56,858 bases of DNA from Bacteroidales bacterium (GTDB taxonomy: Bacteria; Bacteroidota; Bacteroidia; Bacteroidales; F082): positions 1 through 56,858 of the forward strand of contig JANJXG010000135.1 of the NCBI GenBank assembly GCA_024709145.1, read 5' to 3'. This document shows, one piece after another, positions 16,631-23,746 of this stretch. The position numbers and the translations under genes are program-made. The first letter of the stretch is position 1; every line of letters begins with the position of its first letter. Under the pieces are notes generated by a model that was not told where the DNA came from, did no database searches, and saw only the letters and a program-made list of their open reading frames with translations.

Positions 16631-16638
16631 CAAAGGTA
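16631..16638 (-). promoter_or_regulatory. Promoter -7 element TACCTTTG, minus strand
   Basis: TACCTTTG on the minus strand matches TAnnTTTG. It would drive the four-gene operon ending at 13757, with a leader near 140 bases that shows no obvious structure. Confidence 0.5.
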
Positions 16639-16748
16639 ACGAATTCCAGCCTGAATGGCCTCAATGTCTGTATTTTTTACGTGGCTTATCCTGCTTCCGA
16701 AAACGTTTGCTTTGTTTTTTATTTCACATAAGCTTGCCTCTTTTTGCT

Positions 16749-16756
16749 TACATTTG
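16749..16756 (+). promoter_or_regulatory. Promoter -7 element TACATTTG for the aminotransferase
   Basis: TACATTTG matches TAnnTTTG and lies 21 bases before GTG 16778. Because it is inside the longest open frame (from 16655), it argues for the GTG start. Confidence 0.65.
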
Positions 16757-16777
16757 CACTTTAAAACCCCAAATAAA

Positions 16778-17989
16778 GTGGACCATCAGCAATTACTTTC
16801 CAACAGGGTCAAATCGTTATCTGAGTCAGCCACACTGGAAATGACCAGAAAGAGTCGTGAACTGCGTGATAAAGGGGTCGATGTGATTACCTTAAGCATC
16901 GGCGAGCCTGATTTTAATACGCCCGAAGCTGTCAAGCAAGCAGCCATTCAGGCCATTGAGGATAATCAATCGCATTATCCTCCGGTTCCGGGAATCATGG
17001 AGTTAAGAAAGGCAATCTCTGCTAAGTTATTAAGGGATAATGCATTAAAGTATAATCCAAGCCAGATTATTGTTTCCAATGGTGCCAAGCAGTCGATCAT
17101 GAATGCCATGTTTGCATTGCTTGATGAAGGGGATGAGGTGATCATTCCGGCTCCTTACTGGGTTTCTTACCCCGAAATGGTCAAGTTGGCCGGTGGCAGT
17201 CCGGTAGTGATTCCATCCACCGTGGAACAAGATTTTAAAATTCTCCCCGAGCAGTTGGAAGCCGCGATCACACATAGGACCAAGGCTTTTATCTTTAGTT
17301 CACCTTGTAACCCTAGTGGCTCTGTTTATTCCCAGGTTGAATTGGCCGGACTGGCCAAAGTTTTTGCCCGTTATCCCCAGGTGATGATTTTCTCGGATGA
17401 GATTTACGAATACATACAATTTGGGCAAAAACATGAAAGCATTGCTTTTTTTGAAGATGTTTTCGACCGTGTCATTCTGATCAACGGCTTGTCGAAAGGT
17501 TTCGCCATGACCGGCTGGCGAGTCGGTTATATGGCTGCGCCTCAATGGCTTGCTGATGCTTGTAATACCATTCAGGGGCAGTATACATCCGGGAGCTCTA
17601 CCATTTCACAGGCCGCCGCACTCCAGGCAGTGCTTACCGATCCCAAGAATTCACCCGAAATCCAGGATATGCTGAAGCAGTTCGAAAACCGCCGTAATTT
17701 GTTATTCAGCTTACTTTCCACTATCGAAGGTGTGGTACCTAACATGCCGCAGGGAGCGTTTTATATGTTTCCCGATATCAGTTGGTATTTTGGTAAAACT
17801 GATGGCAATGTGACAATTCGTAACAGTTATGACCTTTGTCTGTATTTACTGGCCGAGGCCCATGTGGCTCTGGTGAGCGGCGACGCCTTTGGTTGTGATG
17901 ATTGCATCAGATTTTCTTATGCCACTTCAACCGAACTCATCGAAGAAGCCGTAAGAAGGGTGGCCGTTGCGCTGCACAGGCTACATTAA
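16778..17989 (+). CDS. Aspartate aminotransferase (class I, subgroup I-gamma type)
   Basis: From GTG 16778 this is a 403-residue fold-type I PLP enzyme, the usual length. It has the SNGAKQSIMNAMFAL cofactor loop (residues about 100-114), the APYWVSYPEM substrate loop, NPSGSVY, SDEIYEYI, the PLP lysine in GLSKGFAMTGWRVGY (about 235-249), and a C-terminal arginine in RFSYATS. It swaps amino groups between aspartate and 2-oxoglutarate. The open frame runs 41 codons further upstream, but that part is hydrophobic and unlike the family, and the promoter sits within it. It is followed 11 bases later by rfaE1. Confidence 0.9.
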   Translation: MDHQQLLSNRVKSLSESATLEMTRKSRELRDKGVDVITLSIGEPDFNTPEAVKQAAIQAIEDNQSHYPPVPGIMELRKAISAKLLRDNALKYNPSQIIVSNGAKQSIMNAMFALLDEGDEVIIPAPYWVSYPEMVKLAGGSPVVIPSTVEQDFKILPEQLEAAITHRTKAFIFSSPCNPSGSVYSQVELAGLAKVFARYPQVMIFSDEIYEYIQFGQKHESIAFFEDVFDRVILINGLSKGFAMTGWRVGYMAAPQWLADACNTIQGQYTSGSSTISQAAALQAVLTDPKNSPEIQDMLKQFENRRNLLFSLLSTIEGVVPNMPQGAFYMFPDISWYFGKTDGNVTIRNSYDLCLYLLAEAHVALVSGDAFGCDDCIRFSYATSTELIEEAVRRVAVALHRLH

Positions 17990-18000
17990 CCTCCTGTTTC

Positions 18001-19056
18001 ATGACGCGTTTTACCCGAACAATCCACAAACCCGGTGACCTCACCGGTTTGTTTGAAGATTTCAAACATCTGGAGGTGATGGTAGTGGGCGACGTAATGA
18101 TTGATGCTTATGTTTTTGGAACTGTTGACCGCATCAGCCCCGAAGCACCCGTGCCCGTTGTGGCTGTGAAAGAGCGCATCAGCCGTCTTGGAGGAGCTGC
18201 CAATGTTGCTCTCAACATTCATGCCCTCGGTGCAAGACCGGTACTTGTTTCGGTAATCGGGAATGACAGCAGGGCAGGGGAGTTTATCCAACTGCTTGAA
18301 AAAGAAAACATGGCCGTTGAAGGGATCATTCAAAGTAAGAAAAGGCCCACCACTACCAAATTCAGAATCATTGGCAACAGGGTTCAGATGCTGCGCGTGG
18401 ACGAAGAAATCACCTCAGATATTGAGGTTGACGAAGCTGAGGAGCTGTTGCAGCGGGCAGAAAAGCTCATGCATTCAGGTAATATTGGCGTCATTATTTT
18501 GCAGGATTATAATAAGGGGGTTTTAACAGAAAGTGTTATCAGACAAATGATGCTACTCGCCGCCCGTTACGGGGTGCCGGTTGCTGTTGACCCAAAGAAA
18601 AAATACTTTCATGCATACAAAGGAGCAAGCCTTTTCAAGCCAAACCTCAAGGAACTCAAAGATGGATTGGGATTAAGTTTTGATGCTTCTTCCATTTCCT
18701 CAATCACCACGGCCTTGCATGAACTTCAACAGCAGTTGGATGTGAAATTGGCGATGGCTACGCTGTCAGAAAAGGGAGTCCTGATTTCGGAAAAAATGGA
18801 GAATCAGAAAGCAGGAGTTTTACATATTCCTGCACATCTTCGCAACATCGCCGACGTTTCCGGAGCCGGTGACACGGTGATCAGTGTTGCCTCCTTGTGT
18901 CTGGCGCTGGGTCTTACACCTGGATGGCTGGCCGAAATGTCGAATCTCGCCGGTGGTCTTGTGTGTGAAGAAATCGGTGTGGTTCCGGTTGACAAGAACA
19001 AATTGCTTGCTGAAGCGTTTAAGGTTTACACTGCCAGGCAAAAAGGGCAGGATTAA
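18001..19056 (+). CDS. rfaE1: D-glycero-beta-D-manno-heptose-7-phosphate kinase (RfaE1/HldE N-domain type)
   Basis: This 351-residue PfkB/ribokinase-family protein starts at ATG 18001. It has VMVVGDVMIDAYVFGTVDRISPEAPVPVV near the N-terminus, typical of heptose kinases, then GGAANVALNI, a VDPKKKYF strand, and the catalytic DVSGAGDTV loop (residues about 283-291). It phosphorylates heptose-7-phosphate at C1 in ADP-heptose synthesis for the LPS inner core. In Proteobacteria it is fused to an adenylyltransferase; here only the kinase domain is present, so the partner must lie elsewhere. The neighbouring genes are not in the same pathway. Confidence 0.9.
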   Translation: MTRFTRTIHKPGDLTGLFEDFKHLEVMVVGDVMIDAYVFGTVDRISPEAPVPVVAVKERISRLGGAANVALNIHALGARPVLVSVIGNDSRAGEFIQLLEKENMAVEGIIQSKKRPTTTKFRIIGNRVQMLRVDEEITSDIEVDEAEELLQRAEKLMHSGNIGVIILQDYNKGVLTESVIRQMMLLAARYGVPVAVDPKKKYFHAYKGASLFKPNLKELKDGLGLSFDASSISSITTALHELQQQLDVKLAMATLSEKGVLISEKMENQKAGVLHIPAHLRNIADVSGAGDTVISVASLCLALGLTPGWLAEMSNLAGGLVCEEIGVVPVDKNKLLAEAFKVYTARQKGQD

Positions 19057-19070
19057 TTGGAAATTTTACC

Positions 19071-19781
19071 ATGGGAGCAAGTATTGCAAAGAAAGAACAG
19101 GTAAGGGTGATGTTTAACAACATCGCCGGCAAGTACGATTTTTTAAATCATTTTTTATCTGCCGGAATTGACAAAGTCTGGAGAAAAAAACTGGTAAAAA
19201 TGGTTGCAGGGTCAAACCCGAAACAGGTACTTGATGTTGCCACAGGGACAGCCGATCTGGCGATAGAACTGTCTAGCCGATGCAACGCACCCATCACCGG
19301 CGTTGATATTGCTCAGGGGATGCTTGATATCGGTGCAAAGAAATTGATTCGCAAGGGACTCAACCATCAAATAAGATTGCAATTAGCCGATTCTGAATCG
19401 CTTCCGTTTAATGACCGTAGTTTTGATGCCGCCATGGTGGCTTTTGGTGTGAGGAATTTTGAAGACCTCGACAAAGGTCTTTCTGAAATGCAACGGGTGC
19501 TGAAGCCCTCCGGAATGATCGCTGTTTTGGAATTTTCGAGGCCACAGGCATTCCCTGTAAAGCAGCTTTACAACTTTTACTTTAAGAATATCCTGCCAGG
19601 GATGGGCAGATTGGTTTCGAAGGACAAAGGTGCCTATACCTATTTGCCTGAATCAGTCAGTGCCTTCCCTGATGGAAAAGATTTTCTTCAACACCTTCAG
19701 AATTGCGGATTCAGCAATGTCGCCCAGCAGCGGCTGACTTTCGGTATTGCAACAATTTATACCGGATACAAGACTCTCTGA
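19071..19781 (+). CDS. ubiE: Demethylmenaquinone methyltransferase (UbiE/MenG)
   Basis: This 236-residue class I SAM methyltransferase begins 14 bases after rfaE1. It has the family N-terminus VRVMFNNIAGKYDFLNHFLS, motif I VLDVATGTADLAIEL (residues about 47-61), FGVRNFEDLDKGL, and the C-terminal FLQHLQNCGF and IATIYTGYK stretch. It adds the ring methyl group in menaquinone synthesis. Bacteroidota rely on menaquinone, so the menaquinone assignment is preferred over ubiquinone. porT follows 61 bases later, a pairing I recall from other Bacteroidota. Confidence 0.93.
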   Translation: MGASIAKKEQVRVMFNNIAGKYDFLNHFLSAGIDKVWRKKLVKMVAGSNPKQVLDVATGTADLAIELSSRCNAPITGVDIAQGMLDIGAKKLIRKGLNHQIRLQLADSESLPFNDRSFDAAMVAFGVRNFEDLDKGLSEMQRVLKPSGMIAVLEFSRPQAFPVKQLYNFYFKNILPGMGRLVSKDKGAYTYLPESVSAFPDGKDFLQHLQNCGFSNVAQQRLTFGIATIYTGYKTL

Positions 19782-19842
19782 GCTAAGAATGCCTTGTTGT
19801 CAAAATACTATTCTCGCCGAAAACACGTTTACGGTTTGAAAA

Positions 19843-20634
19843 ATGAATGCTTTGAAAAAAATTGCCCGTATCGTTTTCCTGCTGATCGCTTTTATCTCAG
19901 TTTCGAGTGAGCTTGCTGCCCAGCGCCGTGTGGTTATCAATAAACCCAAATATGATCTCGAACCCTATCATTTTGGTTTTATTCTGGCAGTTAACCAAAT
20001 GATGTTGACATGGAAACCTGTTGACAATTATCAACTAATACAATGGATTCCCGAAGAAGCAAAAGATTTGAATATCCCAACCGCATCACATTTCAGGGTT
20101 ATGGATATTACATCCTTGCCTGTACCGGGTTTTGCCGTTGGCATTGTTGGCAATCTGAGATTAGGAAATTACTTTGATTTAAGGTTCATTCCGACACTTG
20201 CTTTTGGTGAGCGTTACATCGATTACACCGTTGAGGCACGCAATATCATCTGGCAACCAATTGATACAGTGATCGTTCGTAAAAGTATTCCTTCTACCAC
20301 GGTCGATTTTCCATTCCATATCAAATACAGGTCGAAAAGACTGAATAATTTTGCTGCTTATGTTTTGGCAGGTGCCAAATACAGCATCGAAATGGCGTCA
20401 ACAAAAAAGGTTTCTTCTGCCAATAATGATGTGCCGGTGAAAGTTGACAGAAATGATTTTGCGGCAGAGGCAGGTGTGGGATTCGATTTTTATACACCCT
20501 ATTTTAAGTTTGGTACTGAATTGAAAATGAGCTATGGCTTCAAAAATATTCTTGTAAGGGATGAATTTCTTTACAGTCAGGCGCTCGATCGTATCAACAA
20601 CAAAGTTTTTCAGTTATCCTTCACTTTTGAATAA
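19843..20634 (+). CDS. porT: PorT-family type IX secretion protein
   Basis: This 263-residue protein has a signal peptide (IARIVFLLIAFISVSSELAAQ) and an outer-membrane beta-barrel character with alternating hydrophobic strands. Recognisable PorT/SprT stretches are KPKYDLEPYHFGFILAVNQM after the signal, a FDLRFIPTLAFGERYIDY strand, and the closing FQLSFTFE aromatic end. PorT is an outer-membrane-associated component needed for T9SS secretion and, in gliding species, motility. It fits the three T9SS cargo proteins in this window. No other T9SS machinery gene is nearby. Confidence 0.88.
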   Translation: MNALKKIARIVFLLIAFISVSSELAAQRRVVINKPKYDLEPYHFGFILAVNQMMLTWKPVDNYQLIQWIPEEAKDLNIPTASHFRVMDITSLPVPGFAVGIVGNLRLGNYFDLRFIPTLAFGERYIDYTVEARNIIWQPIDTVIVRKSIPSTTVDFPFHIKYRSKRLNNFAAYVLAGAKYSIEMASTKKVSSANNDVPVKVDRNDFAAEAGVGFDFYTPYFKFGTELKMSYGFKNILVRDEFLYSQALDRINNKVFQLSFTFE

Positions 20635-20639
20635 TACCT

Positions 20640-21335
20640 ATGGACAAGGATTCAAATCAAGATCTGTTTAAAACCCTCGTAAACAAGGCCAGCCTCAAAC
20701 AGGATATCTACGACAAAACGCTCGAGGGACTTCGGCTTTTTAAACATGTGCTCGATCAAATGAATTCGGATTTTCAACAAGCCGAAGTGCAATCAGACAA
20801 TGGCCGAAAAATCACGTTTGAGAACAAATACAGCGGTGATTTTGAAATTGAAGTGAAATTTGGAGGGGATATTTTACTCTTCCTTATGCATACCAATGTC
20901 TTTGAATTTTCCCGTGATCACGATGTGATGCGTACCTCCTATATTCGAAACGACAAAACAAGGTCGTACTGTGGCATCATCAATATCTACAACTTTTTGG
21001 CTGATTCATTCAAATACAACCGTGTGAATGATATGGGATACCTCATCGGAAGGGTTTTTATCAACAAGGACAACCATTATTTCATTGAGGGTAAAAGAGA
21101 GCTGGGTTTTCTTTACAACGACTTTGGAACCAATGTATTGAACGAAGCAAACGCATCAAAAATACTCGAAGCAGCCATCCGCTATACCATCAATTTCGAC
21201 TTATTGACACCACCCTACGAAACCGTGAAAATTGTTTCAGTCAACGATATGCGCCATACCCTCGACGAGATAAGCCTCAAAACCGGAAAACGCATGGGTT
21301 TTCAGTTTAAACAGGATTTAGGTGCAGATGCATAA
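20640..21335 (+). CDS. Conserved Bacteroidota protein of unknown function
   Basis: This 231-residue soluble protein lies 5 bases after porT. It has no signal peptide or membrane segment. It opens with a helical part (residues about 5-45), then mixed alpha/beta sequence including FEIEVKFGGDILLFLMHTNVFEF and a C-terminal helix. I do not recognise a domain. The tight spacing suggests co-transcription with porT, so a cytoplasmic accessory role is conceivable but unproven. Confidence 0.75.
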   Translation: MDKDSNQDLFKTLVNKASLKQDIYDKTLEGLRLFKHVLDQMNSDFQQAEVQSDNGRKITFENKYSGDFEIEVKFGGDILLFLMHTNVFEFSRDHDVMRTSYIRNDKTRSYCGIINIYNFLADSFKYNRVNDMGYLIGRVFINKDNHYFIEGKRELGFLYNDFGTNVLNEANASKILEAAIRYTINFDLLTPPYETVKIVSVNDMRHTLDEISLKTGKRMGFQFKQDLGADA

Positions 21336-21352
21336 AAAAAAATAAAAAAGCG

Positions 21353-21383
21353 CTTGCCGGTTTGAAAAAAAGGATTACTTTTG
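21353..21383 (+). promoter_or_regulatory. Full Bacteroidota promoter for tRNA-Glu
   Basis: A -33 element CTTG (21353-21356), 19 bases of spacer, and the -7 element TACTTTTG (21376-21383) lie just ahead of the tRNA. This is the best-formed promoter in the window. Confidence 0.75.
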
Positions 21384-21405
21384 CACCCACAAATTAAGTC
21401 CAAAG

Positions 21406-21480
21406 GCTCCCTTCGTCTAGTCAGGCCCAGGACGCCAGGTTTTCATCCTGGTAACAGGGGTTCGAATCCCCTAGGGAGTA
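21406..21480 (+). tRNA. tRNA-Glu (anticodon TTC)
   Basis: The 75 bases fold as a cloverleaf. The acceptor GCTCCCT pairs with AGGGAGT (G-T at the first pair). The anticodon stem CCAGG/CCTGG carries the loop TTTTCAT, giving anticodon TTC. The T arm AGGGG-TTCGAAT-CCCCT is standard. CCA is not encoded, so it must be added enzymatically. The sequence closely follows bacterial tRNA-Glu. It has its own promoter and terminator. Confidence 0.97.
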
Positions 21481-21482
21481 CA

Positions 21483-21507
21483 AAGCATCTGGAAAGATGC
21501 TTTTTTT
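21483..21507 (+). terminator. Terminator after tRNA-Glu
   Basis: AAGCATCT pairs perfectly with AGATGCTT around a GGAA tetraloop, followed by a T-run of seven. It starts three bases after the tRNA. Confidence 0.85.
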
Positions 21508-21571
21508 ATGTCTTCCTGTCTGGTGTAAGTTGCTTTTTGCTATCTTTCGACCACCAATCAGAACACAACGG

Positions 21572-23683
21572 ATGCCGCTTCACAGATATCCTTTCCTTCG
21601 TCTGCTTTTGCCTTATATGGGCGGCGTTTTGCTTGCAGAGATGGCACTTCCTGAGTTCATAACCCTGTTTCTGGCACTGGTAATTGTTTCATTCGTCTTG
21701 GTTCTTACCCATTTTTTTCTTGGTAAGGCATACAGCACCAGATGGGTTTTTGGTTTTTTTCTAAGCCTGGGGTTGATTGGAGTTGCTGTGTTGAATGTGC
21801 AGTATCGCCGGCCCATTTTTCAACAATACCACCTGGCTAATGACACCAACCATTATCAAGCCTACTTCGGAAGGGTTACCGATCCACCAGTGGCAAAAGA
21901 GAAATCAACATCAGTACAATTGCAATTGATAGCCACCCTGAGTGAAAATGGTATTCAACCATTGAGAGGAAATTGTCTTGTTTATCTTTCAAGAACGGAA
22001 GATACTGTTGCGCCTGCATACGGACAGATTATCGGTTTTTACCCTGTCCCGCAAACTGTGCCACAGACAATTAACCCATACCAGTTTGACTACAAAACTT
22101 ATCTCAGCAGGAAGCAGGTTTTCAACCAGGTTTTTCTCAAATCTGAAGACTGGTTTTTTACCTCCTTGCACCGCGTCAATCCATTGTATGATTTTTCGTT
22201 CAGGTTGCGTGATTATTTACTCCTTAGTCTGAAGGACAATCACCTGGATGATGATACTTTTGGAGTAGCTGCTGCCATCTTACTGGGGTATGATGAAAAA
22301 TTACCGGCTTGGTTGAGGCAAGGTTACACTGCTGCCGGTGCCATGCATGTGCTTTGTGTGTCGGGATTGCATGTGGGTATTGTGTTTATGTTTTTTAATT
22401 TCTTTTTGGGTCTCGTTTTCAGAAAAGGCCAGAGGGTAGTGTTGGTGAAAACCTTGATTTTGTTGTCATTGATTTGGTTTTATGCATTACTGACCGGTCT
22501 CTCACCATCAGTACAGCGGGCTGCTGTGATGATTAGCTTCATGTTGATTGGAAAACTATTCCGAAAAAAAGGCTTTGTCCTAAATTCCATGGCTGCTTCT
22601 GCCTTTTTTATTCTTCTTGTTGATCCTTTGGTTCTTTTCAACATTGGATTTCAACTTTCTTACCTGGCAGTTTTGGGTATCGTACTTTTGCATAAACCTG
22701 TTTACAGTTTACTCTATTTCAAGTACTGGCTTCCCGACAAAGCCTGGGAAATATCCGCCGTGGCTATTGCTGCTCAATTGGCTACGACACCTTTGGTGTT
22801 GTATTATTTTAGTCAGTTTCCTACATATTTCCTGGTGAGTAACCTGGTCCTGGTTCCTTTATCCTTTGTGGTGATTGTTGCGGGGATGGCTTTGCTCATT
22901 TTTACTTTTATTCCTTTCATAGCCAATTACCTGGGTTGGTTGACTTGGGGTCTCATCTATGTGATGAACAGTCTTATTACCAGCATTGAATCATGGCCGG
23001 CAGCTGTTCTAAAAGGAAATTACCTTAACAGCACGGAGGCTATACTCCTGATGCTCCTGATCGCTTTGTTGTATCTGTTTTTTGTCGGCAAAAAGAAACT
23101 TGCTTTAATTCCAGCTCTTTTTTCTGCCTTGATGATCCTTGTTTCAATTAGCTGGCGCAATTATGCGAATCATAACAGCCGATCGCTGGTGATTTATGGA
23201 ATTAACCGGCATACCGCCATCGATGTCATTCAGGGAAATCAACACCTTGTTATTGTTGATTCAGCTCTCAAGGCTGATCCTTCAAGCCTACATTTCAATG
23301 TTGCCAGAAACTGGGTTGTAAAAGGCCTCAGCGAAAGCCCCCGGCTAGTTGATTTGGACTCCAATGTCCAGGCGCCTTTTATACATAAATCAGGCATGCT
23401 TTTGCGCAGTTGTGACAAGACCATTCTTTTATGGAACAAAGACAATAGCAGGAAGTTTGCATGGAAAGATGCTGACCTGAAAACCGATGTCTTGCTTGTT
23501 TCGGGAAATGTTTACGAAAAACTCGAAGACCTCAGCCAACGGTTTAATCCTTCGGTTGTTGTTATTGACTTGTCAGTTCCAGGCTATCAAGCCACCAAAT
23601 GGAAAGCAAAAGCAACCCAACTGGGACTTAAGGTGCACGACATTCGCGACGACGGGGCCTTTATCCTTGAGGAAGAGATATAA
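21572..23683 (+). CDS. comEC: ComEC/Rec2-family DNA uptake channel, no metallo-beta-lactamase motif
   Basis: From ATG 21572 this is a 703-residue polytopic protein. It has an N-terminal DUF4131-like part with two or more helices and a beta domain (about 70-190), then the Competence domain of about eight helices (about 225-510) with the signature MHVLCVSGLHVGIVFMFF (residues about 263-280) and GLSPSVQRAAVM. The C-terminal soluble part (about 535-703) is where other ComEC proteins have a metallo-beta-lactamase domain, but I find no HxHxDH motif. This shorter form is usual in Bacteroidota as I know it. ComEC carries single-stranded DNA across the inner membrane. The open frame starts at 21497, but that extension overlaps the tRNA terminator. 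No other competence gene is in the window. Confidence 0.88.
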   Translation: MPLHRYPFLRLLLPYMGGVLLAEMALPEFITLFLALVIVSFVLVLTHFFLGKAYSTRWVFGFFLSLGLIGVAVLNVQYRRPIFQQYHLANDTNHYQAYFGRVTDPPVAKEKSTSVQLQLIATLSENGIQPLRGNCLVYLSRTEDTVAPAYGQIIGFYPVPQTVPQTINPYQFDYKTYLSRKQVFNQVFLKSEDWFFTSLHRVNPLYDFSFRLRDYLLLSLKDNHLDDDTFGVAAAILLGYDEKLPAWLRQGYTAAGAMHVLCVSGLHVGIVFMFFNFFLGLVFRKGQRVVLVKTLILLSLIWFYALLTGLSPSVQRAAVMISFMLIGKLFRKKGFVLNSMAASAFFILLVDPLVLFNIGFQLSYLAVLGIVLLHKPVYSLLYFKYWLPDKAWEISAVAIAAQLATTPLVLYYFSQFPTYFLVSNLVLVPLSFVVIVAGMALLIFTFIPFIANYLGWLTWGLIYVMNSLITSIESWPAAVLKGNYLNSTEAILLMLLIALLYLFFVGKKKLALIPALFSALMILVSISWRNYANHNSRSLVIYGINRHTAIDVIQGNQHLVIVDSALKADPSSLHFNVARNWVVKGLSESPRLVDLDSNVQAPFIHKSGMLLRSCDKTILLWNKDNSRKFAWKDADLKTDVLLVSGNVYEKLEDLSQRFNPSVVVIDLSVPGYQATKWKAKATQLGLKVHDIRDDGAFILEEEI

Positions 23684-23709
23684 AAAAAGCTGCCTTATGG
23701 CAGCTTTTA
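23682..23709. terminator. Bidirectional terminator between comEC and a T9SS cargo gene
   Basis: AAAAGCTGCC pairs perfectly with GGCAGCTTTT around a TTAT loop. A-run before and T-run after mean it can end transcripts from either side. It starts at the comEC stop. Confidence 0.85.
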
Positions 23710-23746
23710 ACACATTGGAACTTTATTGTGCGTTTGGTTCTAATGA

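Noticed and set aside
21381-21662. 93-codon frame across tRNA-Glu
   Set aside because: It overlaps the tRNA and its terminator and has no domain.
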